A stretch of DNA of 64,000 nucleotides from an uncultured Akkermansia sp. (GTDB lineage Bacteria; Verrucomicrobiota; Verrucomicrobiia; Verrucomicrobiales; Akkermansiaceae). The notes under the pieces are model-generated. The model had not been told where the DNA came from. It saw only the letters and a list, made by a program, of their open reading frames with translations, and did not search any database. Position 1 is the stretch's first letter. Each line of letters begins with the position of its first letter. Below, in pieces: positions 25,840-35,489 of this stretch. The translations under genes and the position numbers were made by a program. Location of the stretch: contig CANQBZ010000003.1 in NCBI GenBank assembly GCA_947589295.1, positions 1 to 64,000 of the forward strand. Direction: 5' to 3'.

Positions 25840-27267
25840 ATGAAACCCGTACTCCTGATCGTGGATGACGAGCGCGCTACCCGCAGCGTCCTCACTCAAG
25901 CGCTGGAGGACGATTACGAGGTGTACTCTGCCGCCAACACGAAAACAGCGCGTGATATACTGGGAAGCGAGCCGGTAGATATCCTGCTCACAGACCTTCG
26001 GCTCGGCGGTTCTGAAAACGGCATGGACCTGATCGACTACACTCGCAAGCTTCCGCAAACCCCAACTTGCATCATGATGACTGCTTACGGTAGCCGCGAT
26101 ACAGCTACTGAAGCAAAAAAACACGGGGCCTACTACTTCCTGACCAAACCCCTCAATCTCGATGAGGTGGAGTTGCTGCTCCGTCAAGCTTCCCACACGC
26201 GCAACCTTGAAACACGCAACCGCGAGCTTACCCGACAGCTGCACCCTACAGCCGGCCTGCAGGATATGCTCGGCGAAAGCCCCGCTATGCGCGCCACCTT
26301 TGAGCGTATACGGCAAGTGGCGCCAACTAATGCAACCGTACTCATTGAAGGAGAAACTGGCACCGGCAAAGAACTTGTCGCTCGCGCTCTTCACGCTCTC
26401 TCTCCGCGTTGCAATGCTAAGTTTGTAGCAGTGAACTGCGCTGCCCTCTCTCCGCAATTGATGGAGAGTGAGCTATTTGGGCATGAAAAGGGGTCCTTTA
26501 CAGGGGCTTTGCAACGGCGCATCGGCCGTTTTGAGGAAGCTAATGGCGGCACCCTCTTTTTGGATGAGATCGGGGAAATGGACATCCCCACACAGGTGAA
26601 GCTGCTGCGCGTGCTCGCAGAGCGCAGTATCGAACGCGTGGGCAGCAACACTCCCATTCCTGTGGACGTGCGTATTGTGGCGGCTACCAATCGTCATTTG
26701 CAGGATATGGTGCACGCTGGCTCGTTCCGGCAAGACCTCTTCCAACGCCTCAATGTGGTGAATCTGCACTTGCCTCCCTTGCGCGAGCGTGCGGGAGATA
26801 TCGTGCTCATGGCTAACTCCTTTCTTCGTCATTTCTGTGAAGAAAATCACAAGGCTCCCATGAGCCTGAGCCGCGCCTCACTCGAAAAACTGCGCGGCTT
26901 TGATTGGCCGGGCAATGTCCGTCAACTACGCACTGCCATTGAGCACGCCGTGGTGATGTGCACCGGTGCTACCATTACCCCTCGCGACTTGCCGGACTAT
27001 CTGAACCTCCCGTCCCCATCCCGCCTGAGTCCTGCTGATTCCTCCCCCCCCAACTCCATTGTGTCGGATTTTAATCTGGCTGCTCTTGAGAAACGCACTA
27101 TTCTCGCCGCGATTTGCGCGGCAAAAGGCAACCGCAGTGTAGCTGCCGAGATGCTTGGTATCAACCGCCGCACGCTGCAGCGCAAACTATCCACTTACCC
27201 AGAAGTTACCCCACCATGGCTACCCAACCAACAAAAAAACAAAACCTGCGATTCGATCAAGCCCTAG
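25840..27267 (+). CDS. NtrC-family sigma54-dependent response regulator
   Basis: Two-component transcription activator of 475 residues. The N-terminal receiver domain has Asp9-Asp10, phospho-acceptor Asp52 and Lys103. The central AAA+ domain has Walker A GETGTGKE (171-178), Walker [12 protein letters not shown], and the sigma54-contacting loop written GSFTGA (218-223) in place of the common GAFTGA. A Fis-type helix-turn-helix lies at the C-terminus (about 430-460, [19 protein letters not shown]). It should activate sigma54 promoters, but no partner histidine kinase is adjacent and the target genes are unknown. It starts 28 bases after argC, and its last 52 bases overlap the xseB start in another frame. 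Confidence 0.94.
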   Translation: MKPVLLIVDDERATRSVLTQALEDDYEVYSAANTKTARDILGSEPVDILLTDLRLGGSENGMDLIDYTRKLPQTPTCIMMTAYGSRDTATEAKKHGAYYFLTKPLNLDEVELLLRQASHTRNLETRNRELTRQLHPTAGLQDMLGESPAMRATFERIRQVAPTNATVLIEGETGTGKELVARALHALSPRCNAKFVAVNCAALSPQLMESELFGHEKGSFTGALQRRIGRFEEANGGTLFLDEIGEMDIPTQVKLLRVLAERSIERVGSNTPIPVDVRIVAATNRHLQDMVHAGSFRQDLFQRLNVVNLHLPPLRERAGDIVLMANSFLRHFCEENHKAPMSLSRASLEKLRGFDWPGNVRQLRTAIEHAVVMCTGATITPRDLPDYLNLPSPSRLSPADSSPPNSIVSDFNLAALEKRTILAAICAAKGNRSVAAEMLGINRRTLQRKLSTYPEVTPPWLPNQQKNKTCDSIKP

Positions 27268-27491
27268 CACGTTTGGAGCAAATTATCCAGCAGTTGGATG
27301 ACCCTAAAACCGGCTTGGAGGAAATGATCCCCCTCGTTGAAGAAGGGCTATCTCTTATCCGGAGCAGCAAGGATATCCTGCATCACGCTGAATTGCGCAT
27401 TCGTACTCTGGAAAACCCTCAAGAATCCACCCCCGACCTCCCCTCAGACCAAACCGAGCTGCAACAAAACGATGGATTCTCCTTGCAATGA
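27216..27491 (+). CDS. xseB: Exodeoxyribonuclease VII small subunit
   Basis: Small helical subunit of the single-strand exonuclease ExoVII. The 91-residue protein has the family core [19 protein letters not shown] followed by GLEEMIPLVEEGLSLIRSSKDILHHAELRI, and then a variable acidic/polar tail. The start ATG at 27216 lies within the preceding regulator gene, and the 3' end overlaps dxs by 20 bases, a coupling often seen for xseB upstream of isoprenoid genes. The large subunit xseA is not in the window. Confidence 0.9.
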   Translation: MATQPTKKQNLRFDQALARLEQIIQQLDDPKTGLEEMIPLVEEGLSLIRSSKDILHHAELRIRTLENPQESTPDLPSDQTELQQNDGFSLQ

Positions 27492-29385
27492 GTTACAAAA
27501 CAGCTCCCTGCTCGCGAGTATCTTCTCCCCAGCGGATGTCAAAAAACTGCCGGAGAAATGCCTGCCACAGTTGGCTGCTGAGATCCGCGGACTGCTTATC
27601 AACACGCTCTCCTGCACGGGTGGTCACCTCGCACCCAATCTCGGCGTTGTAGAACTCTGCATCGCTCTGCACCGCGTTTTTGATACGCCAAAAGATAAAA
27701 TTCTCTTTGACGTCTCGCATCAAAGTTATGTCCACAAAATTCTCACCGGACGTGCCGATCGACTAAGCACAATTCGTCAATTTGGCGGGCTGTCCGGCTT
27801 TGCCAAACGCAGCGAATCTGAGCACGATGCGTATGGCGCTGGCCACGCCGGCACCGCTCTCTCTGCGGCATTGGGCATGGCTGCCGCTCGTGATCTAAAT
27901 GGAGATGACTACCATGTAATCGCTGTGGCAGGAGACGGCGCTTTCACATGCGGCACCACATTGGAGGCCCTCAACAGCATTGCCTCTACCACCCGCCGTT
28001 TTATCGTTGTCCTCAATGACAATGAATGGAGCATCGATAAAAACGTGGGCGCCCTTTCGCGTTACTTTTCCTCCCTCCAAGAAACCCAGGCTTACACTTG
28101 GCTCAAAGAGCGCGCCAACTATTTCCTGCAAAACCTTGCGAGCGACAAAACGCGAGAACAAGCCATCCGTCTTATGACGGCTGCACGCAGTTTGATATCA
28201 CCGTTGAGCTTCTTCCGCGAGCTCGGCCTCACCTACTACGGACCTATCAATGGGCACGACATCCGCCGTATGGAGCGCGTTCTGCGACTCATATCCCGCC
28301 ACAACGAGCCGGCCATCCTGCACATCATCACCCGCAAAGGTATGGGCTATGAGCCTGCGATGAAAAACCCCTCCAAGTTTCACGGCATCGGCGCGTACAA
28401 CGTGGAAAACGGAGAGACCGGCCACGGTGCGCGCACCTATTCCGAAGTCTTTGGCTCCTGCTTGGCCGATATGGCCGATACGGATGATAAAATACTCGCG
28501 CTCACAGCGGCGATGCCCAGCGGTACCAAACTGGATATTTTCCGCGCGCGCCACCCCAAGCGCTTTTTTGACACAGGAATCGCAGAAGAACACGCCGCAC
28601 TCTTCTCCTGCGGGCTTGCAGCGCAAGGATTCAAGCCCTATTTGGCCATCTACTCTACTTTTATGCAGCGCTGTGTGGATATGATTGAACACGATGCTGC
28701 CCTGCAGTCTCTCCCCGTGCGCTTTTGCATGGATCGCGCAGGACTTTCCCCGGATGATGGCCCCACGCACCACGGTCTCTTTGATGTCGCCATGCTGCGC
28801 GCGATCCCCAATCTCGTGATGATGCAGCCCAAGGACGAAGCCGAGTTCTGCCGCATGCTCGTCACCATGAACAGCATCAACGACCGACCCAGTGCCATAC
28901 GCTACCCGCGCGGCGAAGGAGAAAATGTTCCCCTGCCTGAAAAACCGCAACCGCTTCCCCTTGGTCGGGCTGAGATAGTACATGACGCGCCCGGCGCCCA
29001 TGTAGCGCTCATCGCCTTGGGCAACATGAATAGTCTCGCCGCCGAAGTGCGTGAATTACTGGCTCAGCATGAAGTGCATGCGGCACACATCAACGCCCGC
29101 TTCATCAAACCGCTGGATGAGGAACTGTTGCTCGATCAAGCGCGCCGAGAACGCCTGCTTGTCACAATGGAAGATCATGTTGTAACCGGCGGCTTCGGAT
29201 CGGCGGTGGGCGAATTGATGCAGCGGGAGCACATCGGGGCGGATATACTCTGCATCGGTTGGCCGGATGCCTTCGTGGAGCACGGCAAACTTTACCAATT
29301 ACGCGAGCTTCACGGCCTCACGCCCACAGCCATCTGTCGCCGCATCCTGCAACGCTTGCAACCAACCCCAACCGGCTCATCATGA
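27472..29385 (+). CDS. dxs: 1-deoxy-D-xylulose-5-phosphate synthase
   Basis: Thiamine-diphosphate enzyme joining pyruvate and glyceraldehyde 3-phosphate, the first step of the MEP isoprenoid pathway. The 637-residue protein has GGHLAPNLGVVEL, DVSHQSYVHKILTGR with the catalytic-pocket His, the ThDP/Mg motif GDGAF...NDNEWSI, the transketolase-type catalytic Glu in TGIAEEHA, DRAGLSPDDGPTHHG, and a C-terminal transketolase domain. ATG at 27472 (MDSPCNELQ) overlaps xseB; in-frame starts further upstream run through xseB and are rejected. It overlaps recO by four bases. The product pathway links to ispA at 56865-57755. Confidence 0.95.
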   Translation: MDSPCNELQNSSLLASIFSPADVKKLPEKCLPQLAAEIRGLLINTLSCTGGHLAPNLGVVELCIALHRVFDTPKDKILFDVSHQSYVHKILTGRADRLSTIRQFGGLSGFAKRSESEHDAYGAGHAGTALSAALGMAAARDLNGDDYHVIAVAGDGAFTCGTTLEALNSIASTTRRFIVVLNDNEWSIDKNVGALSRYFSSLQETQAYTWLKERANYFLQNLASDKTREQAIRLMTAARSLISPLSFFRELGLTYYGPINGHDIRRMERVLRLISRHNEPAILHIITRKGMGYEPAMKNPSKFHGIGAYNVENGETGHGARTYSEVFGSCLADMADTDDKILALTAAMPSGTKLDIFRARHPKRFFDTGIAEEHAALFSCGLAAQGFKPYLAIYSTFMQRCVDMIEHDAALQSLPVRFCMDRAGLSPDDGPTHHGLFDVAMLRAIPNLVMMQPKDEAEFCRMLVTMNSINDRPSAIRYPRGEGENVPLPEKPQPLPLGRAEIVHDAPGAHVALIALGNMNSLAAEVRELLAQHEVHAAHINARFIKPLDEELLLDQARRERLLVTMEDHVVTGGFGSAVGELMQREHIGADILCIGWPDAFVEHGKLYQLRELHGLTPTAICRRILQRLQPTPTGSS

Positions 29386-29924
29386 CCGAACGCGACATCG
29401 GCACGGTCCTGCGACTCTTCCCCTTGGGGGAACATGGTGCGGTGGTATGCTGGTGTACCCCAAACCACGGCATGATACGCACGGCCTCACGCAGCCTCCT
29501 CAAGCCGGGCAGCGAGCTAAGCGGGGTAGTCGACCTCTTTCATGAGTGCGAGCTCGTTTTCCGTACCTCCGCAAAGAGCGATTTATGTTCGCTCAGCTCG
29601 GCGGACCTGCTAACCCCGCGACTCGGTCTTCGCGCGCAACTCACACGCTTGCGCCTCGCGGGCTACATGGCGCAACTGCTCATGAGCACGGTGGAATCCG
29701 GCGCCGGTGAACCGCAATGGCACTCTCTCATCTCTGCCGCGCTGGATTACGTAGCGGACAATGCTCCACGTTCGGACATTTTACGGCACTTTGAGAAGCG
29801 ATTGGCTGAGCTGCACGGCCTGTACCCCGCCGACGTAGAACCGCACACGGCGCTCCTGAGGCATTTCCCTCACCTGCCCTCCGGCAGAAACGCACTACTG
29901 CAATCCTTGCGACAATCCCAATAA
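29382..29924 (+). CDS. recO: Short RecO-like DNA repair protein
   Basis: RecO works with RecR and RecF to load RecA at gaps and to anneal strands. The N-terminus (MTERDIGTVLRLFPLGEHGAVVCWCTPNHGMIRTASRS) is the typical RecO OB-fold. The helical part follows with ADLLTPRLGLRAQLTRLRLAGYMAQLL. At 180 residues it is shorter than the usual 230-250, and the C-terminal zinc-binding cysteines found in many RecO proteins are absent. ATG at 29382 overlaps the dxs stop (ATGA). The assignment rests on the N-terminal pattern and on length of the first domain, so it is good but not certain. Confidence 0.78.
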   Translation: MTERDIGTVLRLFPLGEHGAVVCWCTPNHGMIRTASRSLLKPGSELSGVVDLFHECELVFRTSAKSDLCSLSSADLLTPRLGLRAQLTRLRLAGYMAQLLMSTVESGAGEPQWHSLISAALDYVADNAPRSDILRHFEKRLAELHGLYPADVEPHTALLRHFPHLPSGRNALLQSLRQSQ

Positions 29925-29932
29925 GCCCTGCC

Positions 29933-31042
29933 GTGCAAACGCCCTCCAACAGAGTTACTTCTATTGATGCCCTTCGCGGGATGGATATGCTCTTGCTCTG
30001 CGGTGGGGCAAATCTGCTTTGCTCTCTCTCCCCATGGTTCGGCGGCGAATGCTTACGCCACCAGCTCACGCACGCCGATTGGGGACAACCGCTCACTTGC
30101 TGGGATTTGGTGATGCCTCTCTTCATTTTCATCGTTGGCACAGGCATGCCCTTTGCCTTCGCATCCTATCGCGTGCGTGGGTACAGTCGTGGCCATGTCT
30201 TATGGCGTATGACGCGCCGCTGTGTGTTGCTCTTTATTCTTGGGATGCTCGTGCAGGGTAATTTGACCAGTGCTGATCCTACCAAAATGAGCCTCTTCTG
30301 CAACACCCTGCAAGCCATCGCTGAGGGCTATCTCATCGCTGCGCTTTGTCTGCTTTTCGGAGGCCTACGTGTGCAAATAATCACCTGTTTCCTCTGCCTG
30401 AGTCTTTACTGGGTCGCTCTGCGCTTTGTGCCGTACGCTGCTTCCCCGCCAGGACTTTTCTTACCACGTGATAATTTGGCCTACTACATTGATTGCTCTT
30501 TGCAAGGGCGCTGGCAGGATGGCACTTCTTATACATGGATTCTCACCGCCTCCTCTTTCGGTGCTCTCACGTTGCTCGGCGTGTTGGCGGGGCAGATGCT
30601 GCGCCACTTCTCGCATGGAGTTTATTCCTCTCTTGCCATAGCGAGTGCAGGGCTCTTCTGCCTGCTGACCGGACATTTACTGAGCTACGACACGCCTATT
30701 ATCAAGCATATTTACACCACCAGTATGGTCTTGTGGGCTGCCGGATGGTGCTTCTTGCTGCTCGCCCTTTTCCATCTAGTGTTCGATCTCATTCCGGCTG
30801 CCGCCCGCCTGTCGACTCCCTTGCGCGTATTCGGCTGCAATGCAATTTTGGCTTACTTGCTCACCCAAACCCCGGGCATCGGTGGGCTCTCCCTTTGGCA
30901 AGGATTCTGCACCCCGCTCTTTGGCCCGCTGTGTTCCCTTGCTGGCCCGGCTGCAGCCGCTGCAATGCATTTCTGCACACTCATAGCCCTCTTCATTCTC
31001 CTTCTTTTCCTTTACCGCCGACGCATCTTTCTGCGCATCTGA
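29933..31042 (+). CDS. DUF5009/HGSNAT-like membrane acyltransferase
   Basis: The 369-residue membrane protein has about ten hydrophobic segments and begins with RVTSIDALRGMDMLLL, the hallmark of the family related to heparan-alpha-glucosaminide N-acetyltransferase (NagX/YeiB-like). Such proteins are thought to acetylate amino sugars across the membrane. His and Asp residues in the loop THADWGQPLTCWDLVMPLFIFIVG fit the conserved family region. The start is GTG at 29933; the first downstream ATG would remove the conserved ALRG motif. It follows recO by eight bases. A role in recycling GlcNAc or GlcN from mucin or cell wall is inference only. Confidence 0.85.
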   Translation: MQTPSNRVTSIDALRGMDMLLLCGGANLLCSLSPWFGGECLRHQLTHADWGQPLTCWDLVMPLFIFIVGTGMPFAFASYRVRGYSRGHVLWRMTRRCVLLFILGMLVQGNLTSADPTKMSLFCNTLQAIAEGYLIAALCLLFGGLRVQIITCFLCLSLYWVALRFVPYAASPPGLFLPRDNLAYYIDCSLQGRWQDGTSYTWILTASSFGALTLLGVLAGQMLRHFSHGVYSSLAIASAGLFCLLTGHLLSYDTPIIKHIYTTSMVLWAAGWCFLLLALFHLVFDLIPAAARLSTPLRVFGCNAILAYLLTQTPGIGGLSLWQGFCTPLFGPLCSLAGPAAAAAMHFCTLIALFILLLFLYRRRIFLRI

Positions 31043-31276
31043 GCCGCAGTTTGCCGAGAAGCGTACTAACAAGTTTGATCTCCCTCTATCGGTAGCACTG
31101 ATATCATCGGGTGCAACGGACCCTCCCTGCGCTCCATTCCGTATGATCCGCCGCTGTACCATTGGTTACAGTTATATCTAACGGCAAGTGTGTTTTTTAT
31201 TGTTTTTTCTGTTGATAACCAGTTCAGTGAAACAAGCTAAGACAGAATGTTATTCCCTCTTACGAGGTGGCTAAAT

Positions 31277-31458
31277 GTATAGCGTATTGGCAATACGTAT
31301 GTCAAGCCGATATCTGAAAAATTTTGTCTTTCTCTTTCAATGGCCTATAAAATATTGTAGGCATTTGTAGTAGAAAAGTATTTTAATTTGCCAAATTCTT
31401 AGTGACTCTCCTTCAGAGAATTATTTGCCAAGCAGTACGTATTGCCAATACGCTATAC
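31277..31458. repeat. Pair of 23-bp inverted repeats flanking a 136-bp AT-rich segment
   Basis: Positions 31277-31299 and 31436-31458 are exact reverse complements. Each arm contains a 15-base palindrome (CGTATTGGCAATACG at 31283-31297 and its complement form at 31438-31452), with centres 155 bp apart. The right arm ends 26 bases before the -35 box of the restriction-like operon. It could be a pair of operators looped by a dimeric regulator, or a small (182-bp) inverted-repeat element. Nothing coding lies between the arms. The rest of the 31043-31593 gap holds only the promoter below. Confidence 0.85.
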
Positions 31459-31484
31459 TTGCCCGCCTCCTTGGGTCTTGTTTT

Positions 31485-31513
31485 TTGTTTATTCTAACAG
31501 ATTAAGATATAAA
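31485..31513 (+). promoter_or_regulatory. Likely promoter of the restriction-like operon
   Basis: TTGTTT (31485-31490), 17-base spacer, TATAAA (31508-31513), with an AT-rich leader of about 75 bases before the helicase ATG at 31594. Confidence 0.5.
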
Positions 31514-31593
31514 CAATTAACTATAAATAATTATTAAAGATGCGATCATACAAGAGGGGAAGCGTTCGCTGAACTTTATTACGCCATAGGAAC

Positions 31594-34500
31594 ATGAAGC
31601 AAATTGACAACAGTAATACGCTGCTCAGGGATGAGCTTGTTGCCAATGTAAAGAGCGGAGCTAGGATTTCTATTGCTGCTGCCAGTTTTTCTATATACGC
31701 ATACAAGGAACTGAAGGATACGCTTGAGCAGATCGATGAGTTGCGTTTTGTTTTCACTTCTCCCACCTTTGTTAAGGACGGACAGAGCAAACAAAAACGA
31801 GAGTTTTACATCCCCAAGCGTGACCGAGAGCACAATCTTTATGGTACTGAGTTTGAGCTAAAACTCAAGAATGAAATGACTCAAAAGGCCATCGCGACAG
31901 AGTGTGCAGAATGGATCAGAAAGAAAGTAAAGTTTAAATCGAATGTCGGGGGACATAGCATCCCCGGCTTTCTGGTGGTTGACCAACAAGAAGAGCAGCA
32001 GGCCTATGTCCCTCTCGAGTCTTTTACATCTGTCGATTTGGGATGCACACATGGCAATGCTTGTTTTACCATCATTAATCAGATCGATGCGCCTCTGGCT
32101 ACAGCCTATTTGCAGAATTTCGATTCTATATGGAACGATCCCGGCAGACTGCAAGACGTAACAGATGAGGTGCTCGACCGTATCAGCTCAGCGTATGAAG
32201 AAAACAGCCCTGAATTCATATACTTCATCGCTTTGTACAACATCTTTCGAGAGTTCTTGGATGACTTGAACGAAGATGTCTTGCCCAACGAGGCAACCGG
32301 TTTCCGCAAATCCAAAATCTGGAATCTCTTGTATGATTTCCAAAAGGATGCTGTTCTGGGTATCATCAACAAGTTGGAAAAGTACAATGGCTGCATTTTG
32401 GCGGATAGCGTTGGCTTGGGTAAGACCTTCTCTGCACTAGCTGTCATTAAGTACTACGAAAACCGCAACAAAAATATCCTGGTGCTCTGCCCCAAGAAGC
32501 TGGCGAATAACTGGAACACCTACAAGGAAAACTACATCAACAACCCCATTGCCGAGGATCGCCTGGGGTACAGAGTGCTCTTTCATACGGACCTTTCACG
32601 AACAAAAGGCGAGTCCAATGGTATCGACCTGCGCAGACATAACTGGAGCAATTACGACCTCATTGTTATCGATGAATCGCACAACTTCCGCAATGGAGGG
32701 GCTTCTGCCGTGGAAGAAAAGGAGAACCGCTATTTGCGTTTACTCAACAAAGCGATAAAGACCGGTACAAAGACCAAGGTGCTGATGCTTTCTGCAACGC
32801 CTGTCAACAATCGTTTCGTTGACCTTCAGCATCAGCTGGCTCTTGCCTATGAGGGAGATACCGACTTGATTAATGACAAGCTGAATACGACGCGCGATAT
32901 CAATACAATTTTTCGCGAAGCTCAAAAATCATTTAATGAGTGGAGTAAATTACCTCAAGAGGAGCGAACAACCGAATTGTTGCTTCGCATGCTCGATTTT
33001 GACTTCTTTGAGGTTTTGGATAGCGTCACCATAGCGCGTTCCCGCAAGCATATCCAACAATACTACAACGCGGAGAAAATAGGAACTTTCCCCAGAAGGC
33101 TTCCGCCGGAAAGCTTGCGTCCAAGATTGACCGACTTAAACGATGCTATCACGTTTGACCAAATTTTTGAGTCCCTCATGGAGCTTAACCTTCGTGTTTA
33201 CACCCCCTCTTATTACCTCTTGCCCAGTCGAAGCGTAAAATATGAGGCAGAGGAAAAACACTTCGGACTTACCCAGCAGGGACGTGAAACAGGCCTCCGG
33301 CGCTTGATGGCCACTAATTTGCTCAAACGCTTGGAAAGTTCCGTTTATTCGTTCCGTCTGACGCTTGACAGAATTCGGGAATACATCAGCTCAATCCTTG
33401 ATGTCATCGACAAGTATGAAAAAGGGGATAAATCTGCCACTGTCCGGGAAACAAGCCCCAATGAGGATTGGGATGATGAAGATGAGGAAGCCGAGGACAT
33501 GTTCAGTGTAGGCAGACACATCCGCATTGCTCTGGAAGACATGGACTTGGAATCATGGAAGCGAGACCTGTTGGCCGATGCGGAAACACTGGAGCTTCTT
33601 GTCCTCATGCTTAAGGATATTGATGCCCGTCATGACAGTAAGCTTCAACTCCTGCGTGAAAAGATTTGCAATAAGCTGAAGACCACCCCATTCAATCCGG
33701 GTAACAAGAAGGTTCTTTTGTTCTCGGCCTTTGCTGATACGGCCCAGTACATTTATGATAATCTGTCCTCATTCTTCAAGGAAGAATACGGTATAGACTC
33801 GGCGCTTGTGTCAGGCTCCGGGAAAGCAAGAACCACAATTAAAGGGCTCTCTACGGATATAAATGATGTTCTAACCTGTTTCTCCCCCAAGTCCAAGGAA
33901 AAGCATCTGCTTATGCCGGATAGCAACGCAGAAATTGACCTGCTTATCGCAACGGACTGTATTTCGGAAGGTCAGAATTTGCAAGATTGCGATTGCGTCA
34001 TTAACTACGATATTCACTGGAATCCCGTGCGCATTATTCAACGCTTCGGTCGAGTAGATCGCCTGGGTAGCGCCAATGCCTGCATCAAGCTGATCAACTT
34101 CTGGCCGGATATTTCTCTCGATTCTTACATCCAGCTCAAAAACCGAGTGGAAACTCGCATGGCAATCACCGTGATCTCGAGCACAGGCTCGGGCGAGGAT
34201 AACCCCATTGATGAAAACAAATCCGGTGACTTGGAGTACCGCAAGCGGCAGTTGGAACGCTTACAAAAGGAGGTGGTGGACTTGGAGGATATGTCCGGCG
34301 GCGTCTCCATCATGGACTTGGGGCTGAATGAATACAGGCTCGATCTGGTCGAGTATCTGAAATCTCACCCCGAGCTGGAAAGCAAGCCACGTGGCATGCA
34401 CTCTGTCGTCGCTGCCACGGACGAGTGCCCACCCGGTTGCATTTATGTGCTGCGGAATGTCAACGATAGCGTCAATATCGACAACCGCAACCGCATTCAC

Positions 34501-34830
34501 CCGTTCTATCTGGTCTATATCAGCGAACAGGGAGACACTGTATGCGACTACCTGAACCCTAAGAAGTTGTTGGACTTCATGCGTCTGCTCTGCCGCGGCA
34601 AGCAAGAGCCCTTGTCAGGACTCTGCCGGGCATTCAACAAAATGACCAGGGATGGACGCAACATGCGCTCCCTCTCTGTCCTGCTCAGTAAAGCTATCGA
34701 TTCACTCATATCCACGCGTCACGAAAGCGATATGGATAGTTTGTTTCGGCCCGGTGGCACCACTGCCTCCGCCACCGGCATGAAAGGGCTTGATGATTTC
34801 GAGCTTGTCTGTTTCGTCGTTGTCCGTTGA
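31594..34830 (+). CDS. SNF2-like helicase with PLD-like N-terminal region
   Basis: Large superfamily-2 DNA translocase, 1078 residues. The first ~210 residues (ISIAAASFSIYAYKEL...LRFVFTSPTF) resemble the phospholipase-D-like domain that precedes some helicases, but I see no HxK catalytic motif, so it may be non-catalytic. The helicase core has motif I DSVGLGKT (Lys277), DEAH-box variant DESH (360-363), motif III SATPVNN, and motif VI QRFGRVDRLG (816-825). A very acidic stretch (DEDEEAEDM) lies near residue 630. ATG at 31594 has AGGA upstream. It is the first of four overlapping or abutting genes with DUF4391, mod and res; its stop is two bases before the next start. Base composition is AT-richer than the flanking core genes. 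Confidence 0.88.
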   Translation: MKQIDNSNTLLRDELVANVKSGARISIAAASFSIYAYKELKDTLEQIDELRFVFTSPTFVKDGQSKQKREFYIPKRDREHNLYGTEFELKLKNEMTQKAIATECAEWIRKKVKFKSNVGGHSIPGFLVVDQQEEQQAYVPLESFTSVDLGCTHGNACFTIINQIDAPLATAYLQNFDSIWNDPGRLQDVTDEVLDRISSAYEENSPEFIYFIALYNIFREFLDDLNEDVLPNEATGFRKSKIWNLLYDFQKDAVLGIINKLEKYNGCILADSVGLGKTFSALAVIKYYENRNKNILVLCPKKLANNWNTYKENYINNPIAEDRLGYRVLFHTDLSRTKGESNGIDLRRHNWSNYDLIVIDESHNFRNGGASAVEEKENRYLRLLNKAIKTGTKTKVLMLSATPVNNRFVDLQHQLALAYEGDTDLINDKLNTTRDINTIFREAQKSFNEWSKLPQEERTTELLLRMLDFDFFEVLDSVTIARSRKHIQQYYNAEKIGTFPRRLPPESLRPRLTDLNDAITFDQIFESLMELNLRVYTPSYYLLPSRSVKYEAEEKHFGLTQQGRETGLRRLMATNLLKRLESSVYSFRLTLDRIREYISSILDVIDKYEKGDKSATVRETSPNEDWDDEDEEAEDMFSVGRHIRIALEDMDLESWKRDLLADAETLELLVLMLKDIDARHDSKLQLLREKICNKLKTTPFNPGNKKVLLFSAFADTAQYIYDNLSSFFKEEYGIDSALVSGSGKARTTIKGLSTDINDVLTCFSPKSKEKHLLMPDSNAEIDLLIATDCISEGQNLQDCDCVINYDIHWNPVRIIQRFGRVDRLGSANACIKLINFWPDISLDSYIQLKNRVETRMAITVISSTGSGEDNPIDENKSGDLEYRKRQLERLQKEVVDLEDMSGGVSIMDLGLNEYRLDLVEYLKSHPELESKPRGMHSVVAATDECPPGCIYVLRNVNDSVNIDNRNRIHPFYLVYISEQGDTVCDYLNPKKLLDFMRLLCRGKQEPLSGLCRAFNKMTRDGRNMRSLSVLLSKAIDSLISTRHESDMDSLFRPGGTTASATGMKGLDDFELVCFVVVR

Positions 34831-34832
34831 CC

Positions 34833-35489
34833 ATGATCACGCTTCCTTCCAAAGCCTTGCTTCATCGCGTCGTCCCGCAGAAGAAATTCTACGGCAAGGC
34901 TCATCTCTCGACTGCATTAAAGGCTAAAGCGGCAGAGCAGATCGAACAAATAATCTGGCTGGCGCGTTTAGCTCCGGATACCATCAACGTCGCCCCCGGC
35001 AATGCCGTGGAGGAAATCCAGGTTTTTCATCTCATGCTCCGTGCGCCGGAGCCGGATCCCTCCGTGTTGAAACTTATTGAGGAGGCTATTCCCTACCGCA
35101 TCGTTTTCATTTTGGAATATCAGGGGAAAAAGCGTCTCCTCATGTACTACAAGGAAGATAAGGCAAAAGGCGGCATCAAGGTGCGCCGCGCCTTTTCTTC
35201 GAATTGGCTTGCCCACGACGTTCCTATTTTGTCCATCCAAGGGCTGGATATGGATGCGGTCTATGAAAGCTTCATCCGCCAGCTTGCTGGTGACGTGTTG
35301 ATGAAGGGGGTACCTTTGGCTCAGGCTATTGATGCAATGGAGCTCCAGGAGAGACTTCAAAATCAAATCGCTTCACTTGAACGGAAGCTGGCCAATGAGG
35401 AACAACCACGCCGCAAGCACGATTATTTTGTAGAAATTCAAACTAAAAAAAGCGAATTACAAACCCTAAGAACCAAATACCATGAATAA
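34833..35489 (+). CDS. DUF4391 domain protein
   Basis: The 218-residue protein resembles DUF4391, a family of unknown function that I recall occurring beside type III methyltransferase genes. It has an N-terminal alpha/beta part (SKALLHRVVPQKKFYGKAHLS, then APGNAVEEIQVFHLML and PYRIVFILEYQGKKRLLMYYKE) and a C-terminal coiled coil at about 165-215 rich in Glu, Gln, Lys and Leu. No catalytic motif is visible. The coiled coil suggests it bridges other subunits. ATG at 34833 is two bases after the helicase stop; the open frame begins with a TTG overlapping that stop. It overlaps the mod start by eight bases, so co-translation is likely. Confidence 0.8.
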   Translation: MITLPSKALLHRVVPQKKFYGKAHLSTALKAKAAEQIEQIIWLARLAPDTINVAPGNAVEEIQVFHLMLRAPEPDPSVLKLIEEAIPYRIVFILEYQGKKRLLMYYKEDKAKGGIKVRRAFSSNWLAHDVPILSIQGLDMDAVYESFIRQLAGDVLMKGVPLAQAIDAMELQERLQNQIASLERKLANEEQPRRKHDYFVEIQTKKSELQTLRTKYHE

